From NCBI GenBank assembly GCA_028287785.1, contig JAQBOZ010000020.1:130738-173341 (forward strand): DNA of 42,604 nt, given 5' to 3'. Source of the DNA: Chlorobiota bacterium (lineage in GTDB: Bacteria > Bacteroidota > Ignavibacteria > OLB7). Below, piece by piece: positions 23,825 through 31,878 of this stretch; the stretch's first letter is position 1; every line of letters begins with the position of its first letter. The translations under genes were made by a program, and so were the position numbers. The notes under the pieces were generated by a model, which was not told the DNA's origin, ran no database searches, and was given only the letters and a program-made list of their open reading frames with translations.

Positions 23825-26341
23825 TCACCGCATCGAACGCCGGATGCCGGACTCCATCACCCGTTTCTGCTCCACATCCTCCTCATCCTCCGGCAGGAGC
23901 TTCCAAAGACCGCGCACCGCCTCCCGCAGCCCCGATTCGTTGTTCTGTTCGAGCGCCTTCTGACCCGATTCAAGATGGCGCTGGGCGGCGGCGGGATCGA
24001 GGAAGCTCCGGTGCCGGAGATAGGCAAGCTGGTTTTTCCAGAACCAGCTCTGCATCACCACGATCCTCCAGCGGAGCTGGCGAAAATCCTCCGCCAGCCG
24101 CTCCAGGCCGCGCGCGTCCTCGCGACGGATCTGCTCGTCGGCATCCTTGCAGAGCCGCTCCCACTCGACCTTGTCGACGGGGTTGCCGTAGAGGCCGATC
24201 ACCACCTCCGCCTCCCCCCTGATCTCCATCAGGCTGGTCATCGCAACCTGAAAGCGGTCGGTCGGCGAGATCTTCCGCTCAAGCTCGCTGATTTTCCCGG
24301 AGAGCGATTTGAACTTCTGGTAGATGCGGCGGGCATCATCGGGGTACTTCTCCCCCTGCCGGTATTCGTCGTACTCCACCCAGAGATCATCGGCCTCGAC
24401 GCGGAGCGACTTCAGCTTCGCGAGCAGGTCGTAGCTGCTGTTCTGGCGGGCGGCACGGTCGAGAAGCTCGATCTTCTCACGGCGCTGCTCGATATCGTAA
24501 TCGAGGTTCGCCACCTTCTCCAGCAGGTTCGGATCGTTCTCCTGCGCGACGTAGACGTTCTCCTGAAAGTGCGAGCCAAGGCTCGGGACAAACGCATGAA
24601 CCTCCATCTGCCGGGATGTGTTGATCGTCACCGACAGCTCGATATCGGACCCCTCGTGGAGCGGCCTGCGGATATTGTTGGCGGCGATCTTCAACGCTCC
24701 CACGAAGGTGTTGGTGGCCGGATCGGAAAACTCCCCCTCCCACAGCTTGATGGCGATATGCTCGCCGGAGTCAGGCTTCAGCGTCTTGTTGGCCTTGTAG
24801 GTGATGATCCTGCTGGCCGGCAACGGCGTGGAGCGGGGGAAGATCACATCGAACTCCGAGATTCCATCCTGCCGCACGATCTCCGCGCCGATCGAATGGG
24901 GAAGCGGCGGCTCGGAGAGGAGAAGCCCATGACGGATGGAGAAGGAATCGGGGCGCGCCACCAGTTCCTCTCCCGGCGCGCCACGGAGGGAGATTTTGAA
25001 ACGCTCGGTCTTCCCTTCAAGCAGGCTCACCACCGCATCGAACGCGCCGTTGCGGATCGGAAGCCAGCCGCTGTTCCACCGCCCGCTTTCGGTTTCGATG
25101 AAGATCTCGGTCGCCGATGCACCGGAGCCGTCGGCATCGATCTTCCCCATCACCAGCGATGTCGTCTCCGGCCATACCGGCTCGTAGGCCAGCGTCAGCG
25201 CCACCGTGCCGGCAACCGGCGCGGAGGCCGGCATCACCGTGCGGGGACATGTGGATGCGTAGATGGCCGCCCCCTGCGCCACCACCGTCATCGGGTCGAT
25301 CGAGAAATCGAGCGGGGTGTTGAACGCGGAGGCCAGCGCCTCGCGCACAATCGGCATCTGCGTGGGGCCGCCGACCAGAACCACGGTGGAGAGATCACCG
25401 GCGCTGATTCTTCCGCCGTCGATCGCCTCGCGGCAGAGGTCGAGCGTCTGCTCGATCAGCGGCTCGGCGATCTGGTTCAGCTCCGAACGGGTCAGCGTGA
25501 ACTCCATCTCCACCTCATGACCATCCGCATCGGTCCCGGCATCGAAGATCGAGACGATGGCGCTCGTCGCAAAGCTGAGATCGATCTTCACCTCCTCCGC
25601 CTTCTTCTGGAGCGTCTGAAGCAGGCGACGCTGATCGGCCCCGGCCCCCTCGCCGGTCGGGAGCGAGAAGGCTTCACGAAGCCTCGGCAGCAGCAGCTTC
25701 CGGACGATCAGCCGGTCGAAATCCTTTCCGCCGAGCATGTTGTTGCCGCGATGATCCAGCACCACAAGCTGCCCGTCGCGCGTGGAGATGACGGCGACAT
25801 CGAACGTGCCGCCGCCCAGATCGTAGACAAGCAGGCGCTTGTCGCGCGCGTCGGATTTCATGCCGTAGGCGATGGCCGCGGCCACCGGCTCCTGAATGAG
25901 CGAAACCTCGGCAAGACCGGCCAGCCGCGCCGACCGCCCGGTGGCCTCACACTGAAGCTGACCGAACGCCGCCGGCACGGTGATTACCGCGGAATCGACG
26001 ATCTCACCCGTCTGCCGCCGCGCATCCTCCAGAAGCGATTTCAGCACCTCGGCCGAAAGCTCCTCGGCGGAACAATCGCGACCGGCGGCATTAAAGCTCT
26101 TCCTGTCGCTCTGCCCCATCCACCGCTTGAACTCGCACGCCACATTGTCGGGATCGGTGAAGAGGGAATTGTAGGCCCGCCGTCCCACGATGACCCTCCC
26201 CGATTTATCCACCTGCACCACCGACGGCGTCACGTCCATCTGGTCGCGGTTCTTGAAGATCCTCATCTCCGCGCCGTCGTATCGGGCGATAGCCGAGTTG
26301 GTGGTTCCGAGATCAATTCCGAAATCGATTGTGCCGCTCAT
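23825..26341 (-). CDS. Divergent Hsp70-family protein with long non-canonical C-terminal half
   Basis: An 838-residue Hsp70 relative. The ATPase domain is well kept: phosphate-1 loop FGIDLGTTNSA (residues 7-17), phosphate-2 YDLGGGTFDVAVIS (from Y173), adenosine motif VVLVGGPTQMPIVREAL (about 318-334) and GAAIYAS near 365. The usual hydrophobic interdomain linker (DVLLLDV) is replaced. Residues about 375-585 retain only hints of a beta-type substrate domain (ASRIITYKANKTLKPDSGEH, IELSVTINTSRQMEVHAFVP), and about 250 further residues are strongly helical (NLDYDIEQRREKIELLDRAA, FRQLRWRIVVMQSWFWKNQL). No signal peptide or EEVD-type end. The start ATG 26341 gives MSGTIDFG. It begins 12 bases after the GrpE-like gene. 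It is not the housekeeping DnaK; its client and role are unknown. Confidence 0.88.
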   Translation of the reverse strand: MSGTIDFGIDLGTTNSAIARYDGAEMRIFKNRDQMDVTPSVVQVDKSGRVIVGRRAYNSLFTDPDNVACEFKRWMGQSDRKSFNAAGRDCSAEELSAEVLKSLLEDARRQTGEIVDSAVITVPAAFGQLQCEATGRSARLAGLAEVSLIQEPVAAAIAYGMKSDARDKRLLVYDLGGGTFDVAVISTRDGQLVVLDHRGNNMLGGKDFDRLIVRKLLLPRLREAFSLPTGEGAGADQRRLLQTLQKKAEEVKIDLSFATSAIVSIFDAGTDADGHEVEMEFTLTRSELNQIAEPLIEQTLDLCREAIDGGRISAGDLSTVVLVGGPTQMPIVREALASAFNTPLDFSIDPMTVVAQGAAIYASTCPRTVMPASAPVAGTVALTLAYEPVWPETTSLVMGKIDADGSGASATEIFIETESGRWNSGWLPIRNGAFDAVVSLLEGKTERFKISLRGAPGEELVARPDSFSIRHGLLLSEPPLPHSIGAEIVRQDGISEFDVIFPRSTPLPASRIITYKANKTLKPDSGEHIAIKLWEGEFSDPATNTFVGALKIAANNIRRPLHEGSDIELSVTINTSRQMEVHAFVPSLGSHFQENVYVAQENDPNLLEKVANLDYDIEQRREKIELLDRAARQNSSYDLLAKLKSLRVEADDLWVEYDEYRQGEKYPDDARRIYQKFKSLSGKISELERKISPTDRFQVAMTSLMEIRGEAEVVIGLYGNPVDKVEWERLCKDADEQIRREDARGLERLAEDFRQLRWRIVVMQSWFWKNQLAYLRHRSFLDPAAAQRHLESGQKALEQNNESGLREAVRGLWKLLPEDEEDVEQKRVMESGIRRSMR

Positions 26342-26353
26342 GTCCTCTATCAA

Positions 26354-26722
26354 TCAAATGGGTTGTTGCGTTACCGGCCGCCGCTCCAGCACCACCTCCC
26401 CCCACGAGAGCAGTGCTCCGCGGAGAAGGATAATCGGGGCCACGGTTTCCTTGATCATCAGTTGCGTATCGCCGCTCTCATCGCCGTCGATATCGACCAC
26501 ATCCACGGCCATGCCGGCATGGTACTCACCGCCCGCGGCGTCGACGTAGGAAATGCCGATCTCCTCAAGCGCCGCCCGGATCTTCCGCAGTGAATACCGC
26601 AGGCCGACGCTGCCGGGGAGATCTTTTCCACGTTCCACCTCGCGCGCCGCGCGCCATGTCTCCAGCGCCAGCGTCGCAAGCGTATCGCGCCCGACTTCCA
26701 GTCCATCCGCCTGTTCGCTCAT
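26354..26722 (-). CDS. GrpE-like small protein (putative nucleotide-exchange partner)
   Basis: A 122-residue protein (ATG 26722, MSEQADGLEVGRD; an ATG at 26755 would add 11 residues). The central LRYSLRKIRAALEEIGISYV followed by DAAGGEYHAGMAVDVVDIDG and GALLSWGEVVLERRP follows the layout of the GrpE C-terminal beta domain: a helix ending in LexxGv, a DxxGexfxxxxHeAv-like segment, then a strand ending near VLRPAxVxV. The long N-terminal dimerising helix of GrpE is absent, with only about 35 residues of helix. The match is of pattern, not of strict identity, so this is an inference strengthened by position between a J-like gene and an Hsp70 gene. If right, it would speed ADP release from the neighbouring Hsp70. 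Confidence 0.5.
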   Translation of the reverse strand: MSEQADGLEVGRDTLATLALETWRAAREVERGKDLPGSVGLRYSLRKIRAALEEIGISYVDAAGGEYHAGMAVDVVDIDGDESGDTQLMIKETVAPIILLRGALLSWGEVVLERRPVTQQPI

Positions 26723-26761
26723 TGGTTCATCATGATTCGGGTTGACCGGGTCCACCCGCCC

Positions 26762-28549
26762 CTACCGCGACGAGGGCGCGCGGAGGATGGCGGTGGCGTG
26801 TTTGTGCAGGTTATAGGAATCAGCAAGCTCCTTATCGATCTCCATGAACTTGAACACGCTGGCCTCATCCGCTATCGACTTCCTGAGCGCCGCGATATTC
26901 CTGTTGGCCGCGGCCATCGTATCGCTATACTCCCTGTAGCGGCTCGAGAACTCGTTCCACTTGTCCCGATAATTTGTCAGCAGAGTCGCCAGCCACTTAT
27001 CCTTCACGGCTGTCGAGCCGGATGTATCGGGGATATGAGCGATGTTGAATCGCCGCCCCCTGCCGCTGGTATCCGAGTGTTGGTCGACACTCCCCCGGTA
27101 GGCATCGAGAGTATCGACCATCGCATAGAGGGAATCGATCCGCTGGCTCAGAAAATAGTCCTGCCGCACCAGCTCGTGCACATAGGCACGATCCTCCTCC
27201 GTTCTGGCGGCGCGAAAGTAGGACGGCTCCATCAGGCCGGGGTCATTCGCATGAATTCTCTGATAGCGTTTCGACGGACCCGGATCGATTGACGGGTAAT
27301 CGCTCGAAGGATACGTTGATCGATAACCATCCGGATAGTTCGTGGGGAAATTCGATGATGATCCCCCCGTATGCCCCAGAACGTAAATGATGATGAGCGC
27401 CCCCTTTACAAGCCAGTAAATCCTCCAGCCACCCGACGATCCCCGCGGGGAACGCGCCGGCCTGCCGGAGCTGTATGGCTTGACCTTGGTCGTGGTCTCG
27501 GTGATCCGGCGGGTGAACGTCCCGCTGGCGACGGCATTCGACTCGCGGGCCAGGTTCTGCGCGAACGTCGTGTTCCGTTGCGCCTGCGCCTCCGAAGCCA
27601 GTTCCATCAGCAGCTCGGCGGCGGTTTTGCAGACGTTGCGCGATGGCCCGAAGTCCGCCCCGGTCCCCTCCGACAGCTTGCTGACCAGTGGGTAGACCTC
27701 CCGCCGGTAGCGTTCATAGGCGGAATCCAGCGAGCTCTCCCGGTATTCGTGCATCCGGCTCCACTGCTTCAGATCGGCCAGAATCGCATCGCACATGGTG
27801 GCAACCTCGGACTCCACGCTGACGAAGGAATCGGTCTCCAGCACTGTGATGCTCCGCTGCGGCGCCCCCGCCTCCCGGAGCATCTCGAGATGATGGCGCG
27901 CGTTGGAAAAGCGCCGCCCCTTCACCAGCTCCGCCACCATGACGGCGGACGGGCCAAGCAGCAGTTCCCAGGCGTTATGCCGCAATTCCACGAAGTCATC
28001 CCCGGTGGCAATCGGCTCGAACCCGGCGCGCGACTCCTGGGCGGCCAGATGGTCCCAGAACTCCGTCATCCTGATAAGCGAGCCCCAGAGCCCCATTGCA
28101 GTCTTCCAGGCGCCGACGATCGTTTCCACCGTCTGGCCGGCGCCCGGCTGAAGAGCGGGAATATCTCTCACCATCGCCAGCATATGACGGATACGAGCGG
28201 CATTGGCGCGCGAGTCCACCGAAGGATCGGCCTCCCACCGTTTTGCCGCCTCCTCATATCGTCCCTCCCGCATCAGCCCGATTGCATCGCGATCGGCGGG
28301 GGTTTCATTGGAGAACCAGAGGAGCCGTTCGCGCAGCCGCTGCTTTACATTGTTCAGGGCGTTGTTGGCATCCCGCAGATCGCCCTCGGCAAACCTCCGG
28401 GCGTTCAACCGAAGGAGAGGATCGTCCGGGTTCGCCAGTTCCTCCACCCTCCGGCCCAGGCGGGCGCGGTGGAACGTGGACCACACATCCCCACGGGTCG
28501 CCCCGTTGAAAAGCCCCAGAACGCGATATCCGTTATCGAAATAAATCAT
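26762..28549 (-). CDS. Membrane protein with degenerate J-like N-terminus
   Basis: A 595-residue protein (ATG 28549, MIYFDNGYRVLGLFNGATRG; an upstream start at 28603 adds 18 unlikely residues). Residues 1-80 resemble a J domain: YRVLGLFNGAT matches YxxLGVxxxAs, a helix follows (DVWSTFHRARLGRRVEEL), then N40-P41-D42 where HPD would be expected, and a second long helix ending RERLLWFS. The histidine essential for stimulating Hsp70 is thus missing, or the domain is of the HPD-less kind. Residues 85-370 are helical and unassigned. One membrane span lies at about 374-393 (YWLVKGALIIIYVLGH), followed by a proline/serine-rich segment and about 200 helical residues. As the first gene of the cassette it may tether the chaperone to the membrane. 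Confidence 0.7.
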   Translation of the reverse strand: MIYFDNGYRVLGLFNGATRGDVWSTFHRARLGRRVEELANPDDPLLRLNARRFAEGDLRDANNALNNVKQRLRERLLWFSNETPADRDAIGLMREGRYEEAAKRWEADPSVDSRANAARIRHMLAMVRDIPALQPGAGQTVETIVGAWKTAMGLWGSLIRMTEFWDHLAAQESRAGFEPIATGDDFVELRHNAWELLLGPSAVMVAELVKGRRFSNARHHLEMLREAGAPQRSITVLETDSFVSVESEVATMCDAILADLKQWSRMHEYRESSLDSAYERYRREVYPLVSKLSEGTGADFGPSRNVCKTAAELLMELASEAQAQRNTTFAQNLARESNAVASGTFTRRITETTTKVKPYSSGRPARSPRGSSGGWRIYWLVKGALIIIYVLGHTGGSSSNFPTNYPDGYRSTYPSSDYPSIDPGPSKRYQRIHANDPGLMEPSYFRAARTEEDRAYVHELVRQDYFLSQRIDSLYAMVDTLDAYRGSVDQHSDTSGRGRRFNIAHIPDTSGSTAVKDKWLATLLTNYRDKWNEFSSRYREYSDTMAAANRNIAALRKSIADEASVFKFMEIDKELADSYNLHKHATAILRAPSSR

Positions 28550-28993
28550 GAGAATGCACGCACTCTGTTCGATGAAACCTCCGGCAGACTGTGGAACAGC
28601 CACCGATGCAGGGTGCGCGGGGCGATGCCCCGCGCACCAGGGATTGCGCCCCTCCGGGGCTTGAGGAGGCCCCGCCCCTCAGCCTCAGCGGGACGCCATA
28701 GCTCGTGCATGGGGAATCATCCCATGTACAGGGCATTGTTCAAAAGACCGGGCACCGGAAGTGATTCAGCCGCCGGATCACCGGCCCAGATCCCCCCGCG
28801 ATTCGGGGCATGCCGGCCAATCTACTAAACGCGGGCCGGTGAAATAATGTGAAAAATATCACCCGTCGGGCTCCGGCCATTATTTCGCCGAGCCGCGAAA
28901 CCGTAATTTCGGGGACGCGCCAACCCGTCCGGTTCGCAACCCAGTCTCCCGGCATCGCTTCGGGGCAACAGCAACACGCAATCGATCCGCCTC
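28550..28993. other. Divergent intergenic region with repeat and inverted repeats
   Basis: This interval separates the chaperone cassette (minus) from the cysteine synthase gene (plus). Besides the family B copy at 28613-28739 it holds an inverted repeat GAAATAATG (28841-28849) / CATTATTTC (28878-28886) with perfect 9-base arms, and GCCGGCC / GGGCCGGT around 28811-28840. These could be operator sites or leader structures of the synthase gene. No canonical promoter is evident for either direction and no gene is supported. Confidence 0.45.
28613..28739 (+). repeat. Family B GC-rich hairpin repeat, long copy
   Basis: The first part (GTGCGCGGGGCGATGCCCCG then CGCACC, GGATTGCGCCCCTCCGGGGC and TTGAGGAG) matches the short copies. 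A second part, CAGCGGGACGCCATAGCTCG followed by TGCATGGGG...CCCATGTACA, matches the end of the copy at 30358. It lies in the divergent upstream region of the chaperone cassette, unlike the other copies. Confidence 0.75.
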
Positions 28994-30352
28994 ATGAACT
29001 ATCTGAACTCCGTTGTCGACCTGATCGGCAACACCCCGATGATCAAGCTCCGCCATGTCGTCGATCAGGGCCAGGGGCTGGTCCTGGCAAAGCTGGAGAG
29101 CGCAAACCCCGGCGGTTCGGTCAAGGATCGGATCGGCATCAGGATGATCGATGCCGCGGAGCGCGAGGGGAAGATAAAGCCGGGCGGGCTGATCATCGAG
29201 CCGACGAGCGGCAACACCGGCATCGGGCTGGTGCTGGCCGCGATTCAGAAGGGATACCGTTCTCTCTTCGTGATGACCGACAAGGCATCGGTGGAACGGG
29301 TTCGGTATCTGAAGGCGATGGGGGCCGATGTGCTGATCGTCCCGTCGGCCGCCAAGCCAAGCTCGCCGGAGTATTACTACAACACGGCGCAGCGGCTGGC
29401 ACGGGAGATCCCGAACGCCATCATGCTGAACCAGTACGACAACCCCGCAAACCCCGAAGCGCACTACTACGGCACCGGCCCGGAGATCTGGGAACAGACC
29501 GAGGGGAAGATCACCCACTTCGTCGCCGGGATCGGCACCGGCGGGACCATCAGCGGCTGCGGGCGGTTCCTGAAGGAGAAGAACCCGGATATAACGGTGA
29601 TCGCCGCCGATCCCACCGGCTCATCGCTCAAGACCTACAAGGATACCGGGCGGCTCGTGGAGTCGCTCCCCTATCTGATCGAGGGGGTCGGGCAGGAACG
29701 GATTCCGGGCAATCTCCACTTCGAGTTCGTCGATGAGGTGATCAATGTGAACGACCGCGATGCGTTCGCGATGGCCCGGCGGATGGCGCGCGAGGAGGGG
29801 ATCTTCTGCGGCGGCTCCACGGGAATGAACCTGGTGGTGGCGGCCCGCAAGGCGAAGGATCTGAAGGAAGGAGATGTGATGGTGGTGATCGTCTGCGACA
29901 CCGGCGAGCGCTATCTGACCAAGCATCATTCCGATGAATGGCTTCAGGAGAAGGGCTTTCTGGAGAGCGAGAAGGTGACGCTCCAGGTGGTCCTCCAGTT
30001 GCGCGGACGCTCCGGGGGCGCCGCGCTGATAGCCGCAACCCCCGAGATGACGGTGCGCGAGGCGCTGGATCTGATGAACCAGAAGGGGTTCAGCCAGCTT
30101 CCGGTGATGGAGGATGGGAAATCGGTGGGATCGCTCCGCGACAACCGGGTGATGACCGCGGTGCTGAGCGACAGGAACCTGCTGGAAAGCCATGTGCGTG
30201 AGGTGATGGAGCCCAGCTTCCCCGTGGTGGCTCACACCACCGATGTCTCCAACGCGATCCGCTATCTGAAGGATGCCCGTGCGATCCTGATCGAGGACTA
30301 CGGCATCATCACCGGCATCCTGACCCGGCACGATCTGGTGGAGTTCACCTAG
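28994..30352 (+). CDS. Pyridoxal-phosphate cysteine/cystathionine beta-synthase with CBS domain pair
   Basis: A 452-residue fold-type II PLP enzyme. MNYLNSVVDLIGNTPMIKL begins the domain; K44 in GGSVKDR binds PLP; PTSGNTGIGL is the substrate/phosphate loop; GIGTGGTISGCGRFLK binds the cofactor phosphate; and CGGSTGMNL closes the core at about residue 270. Residues about 335-452 are a pair of CBS domains (TVREALDLMNQKGFSQLPVM; RAILIEDYGIITGILTRHDL), which bind adenosine ligands and often regulate. This architecture is that of cystathionine beta-synthase (serine + homocysteine), though O-acetylserine sulfhydrylase activity is also possible. It is cytosolic. It stands alone, followed five bases later by a family B repeat. 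Confidence 0.92.
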   Translation: MNYLNSVVDLIGNTPMIKLRHVVDQGQGLVLAKLESANPGGSVKDRIGIRMIDAAEREGKIKPGGLIIEPTSGNTGIGLVLAAIQKGYRSLFVMTDKASVERVRYLKAMGADVLIVPSAAKPSSPEYYYNTAQRLAREIPNAIMLNQYDNPANPEAHYYGTGPEIWEQTEGKITHFVAGIGTGGTISGCGRFLKEKNPDITVIAADPTGSSLKTYKDTGRLVESLPYLIEGVGQERIPGNLHFEFVDEVINVNDRDAFAMARRMAREEGIFCGGSTGMNLVVAARKAKDLKEGDVMVVIVCDTGERYLTKHHSDEWLQEKGFLESEKVTLQVVLQLRGRSGGAALIAATPEMTVREALDLMNQKGFSQLPVMEDGKSVGSLRDNRVMTAVLSDRNLLESHVREVMEPSFPVVAHTTDVSNAIRYLKDARAILIEDYGIITGILTRHDLVEFT

Positions 30353-30357
30353 GTCGG

Positions 30358-30490
30358 CTGCGCGGGGCAGCGCCCCGCGCAGCAGGAGTTGCGCCCCTCC
30401 GGGGCTTGAGGAGATAAAGCAGAATTTTCCCCGCATCCCAAGCCCCAACGGGGCGTCATGGCTCGTGCACGGGGTACAACCCCGTGCACA
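30358..30490 (+). repeat. Family B GC-rich hairpin repeat, long copy
   Basis: Three successive hairpins: GCGCGGGGCAGCGCCCCGCG; CGCCCCTCCGGGGC; and GTGCACGGGGT (30465-30475) with ACCCCGTGCAC (30479-30489). It starts six bases after the synthase stop codon and ends before the macro-domain gene that reads toward it. It is probably the functional transcription end of one or both genes. Confidence 0.75.
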
Positions 30491-30522
30491 ATGTCCTTCT
30501 ATCCCTCATGCACCATGCCCTC

Positions 30523-30988
30523 CTATCCCTCGTGCTCGTTCCGGAAATCCTCGTAGACGCTGAAGAGCGTGCTCCCCGCTTCCAGATGCCGGATCATCAG
30601 CGGCTTCACATCATCCACCCAGCCCAGCTTCCCAAGCCCCGCGCCGATCTTCGGCAGCCCCACGCCGACGATATCGTGCCGCGCAGTATTTCGCCAGATT
30701 CCGGAGCCCCCTGTTCAGGAACGGAAGAGTTGCATGGTACATGTCGGGCTGCGTTGCGATGTAGATGACGCCGGGAGATCCGGCCGATGGCTTCACAACG
30801 AAGATATCGCCCCCCTCGAATCGCGTGTTCCGCGTATATCGTTTGAACGCGGCCTGGATATCCGGCCACTTCGTCGATATCTTCAGCGCCAGCCCGGTCC
30901 CTAGCCCCTCCTGTGAACCAACGGCGACCCCCTGCGCTATATACGCGGTATCGGCCTGGAGAAGATCGCCGGAGATAAAGGTGATCAT
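30523..30988 (-). pseudogene. Macro-domain protein gene with a frameshift
   Basis: From ATG 30988 the first frame reads MITFISGDLLQADTAYIAQG and on through GLGTGLALKISTKWPDI, the ADP-ribose-binding start of a macro domain, as far as LRNLAKYCAAR. There the frame turns into arginine-rich nonsense ending about 125 codons from the start. The neighbouring frame continues the family sequence: DIVGVGLPKIGAGLGKLGWV, then DDVKPLMIRHLEAGSTLFSV, to a TAG at 30523-30525. The break lies at about 30671-30680. Joined, the protein would be about 155 residues, normal for small macro-domain proteins that hydrolyse or bind ADP-ribose derivatives. A real mutation or a sequencing error are both possible. It is the last gene of the cmk-pyrC group. 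Confidence 0.8.
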
Positions 30989-31019
30989 GCGTTGATGCCG
31001 TGAATTGTCGTGATGGCGC

Positions 31020-31871
31020 CTACCGCGACGGGGGCCACGGAAGCTCCCCGGGAATGGTATGGATCACCCGTCTGACGACCCGGACCGGAAGCAGTGCCGG
31101 CGTGCCATCGCCCCCCACGTCGGTAGACACCGTCTGAGTGATCCAGTTCCCCCCCGGCTCATACTCGTACTGCATTTTCGCAAGCACCTTCCCGGAGGAA
31201 TCGACAACCGTGCCTTCCCCCCCGTCGCCCTGAACAGTGCGCCGGCCCCCGAGGACAACCGCCCGCGGATCGTCGTCGCAAGCGCTGACCCGCTGCCCGT
31301 CGGGAAGATAGACCGTGGTGGTTGTGACGGGAACCGTATGGGCAAACCCGCCGCTCTGCGTTTCCGGAAGCGACTGAAAGAAGCGCTCGATAATGACGCC
31401 GGGAAAACCGTAGTCGTACGATCTGACCACTGCCGCAGGCCCGCTTCCGGTCATCGTCACTGCGATAACCCTTTGAAGTGAATCGTACAGATAATCGATC
31501 CTGAGCGCTGTGTCACCTCCCAGGGGGCGCGATTCATACTCGCGCAGCAGCCTGCTATCCTCCCCGTAGACAAACGTGGTATGAATCGAATCGCGCGTGC
31601 CGCCCCATCTCCACCCTTCCGTCCGGCGTCCCAGGCTGTCGTAGAGATAACGTATCCCCGAGTCCCGCCCCTTCGCACTGAGAAGATTTCCCAGCGAATC
31701 AAACTCCAGAAGGCTGGTCGATGATGACCCGTTCCGCGGCTCGCTCGACCACAGCTCCACCTTCCAGACCCTGCCGTGCAGATCGTACTCGCGAAGCGTC
31801 CCCCGCCATGGCTGCGCCGACGCGGGAACAGCCAGCGCAAGCATGAGCGCTATGGGGAAGATGGCGCGCAT
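31020..31871 (-). CDS. Secreted protein with YD/RHS-like repeats, unknown function
   Basis: A 283-residue exported protein. ATG 31871 gives the signal peptide MRAIFPIALMLALAVPASA followed by Q; the frame from 31907 is longer and overlaps pyrC. After cleavage the chain shows YD-type repeats: EFDSLGNLLS, RYLYDSLGRRTEGW, TTFVYGEDSRLLREYES, DYLYDSLQRVIAVTM, QYEYEPGGNW. Such repeats form beta shells in large RHS toxins or wall proteins, but this one is short and carries no toxin or T9SS domain, so it is probably a structural or surface protein. It starts seven bases after the pyrC stop codon, which suggests co-transcription with a gene it has no evident link to. Confidence 0.75.
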   Translation of the reverse strand: MRAIFPIALMLALAVPASAQPWRGTLREYDLHGRVWKVELWSSEPRNGSSSTSLLEFDSLGNLLSAKGRDSGIRYLYDSLGRRTEGWRWGGTRDSIHTTFVYGEDSRLLREYESRPLGGDTALRIDYLYDSLQRVIAVTMTGSGPAAVVRSYDYGFPGVIIERFFQSLPETQSGGFAHTVPVTTTTVYLPDGQRVSACDDDPRAVVLGGRRTVQGDGGEGTVVDSSGKVLAKMQYEYEPGGNWITQTVSTDVGGDGTPALLPVRVVRRVIHTIPGELPWPPSR

Positions 31872-31878
31872 CGATGTT

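Noticed and set aside
23975-26593. An 872-codon open frame on the plus strand opposite the Hsp70 gene
   Set aside because: Low-complexity composition with no motif; the Hsp70 motifs on the minus strand are decisive.
3271-30490. Dispersed GC-rich repeats as a CRISPR array
   Set aside because: Copies are kilobases apart, without regular spacers, and no cas gene is present in the window.
30671-30680. Programmed frameshifting in the macro-domain gene
   Set aside because: No slippery heptamer or downstream stimulatory structure is evident; mutation or read error is simpler.
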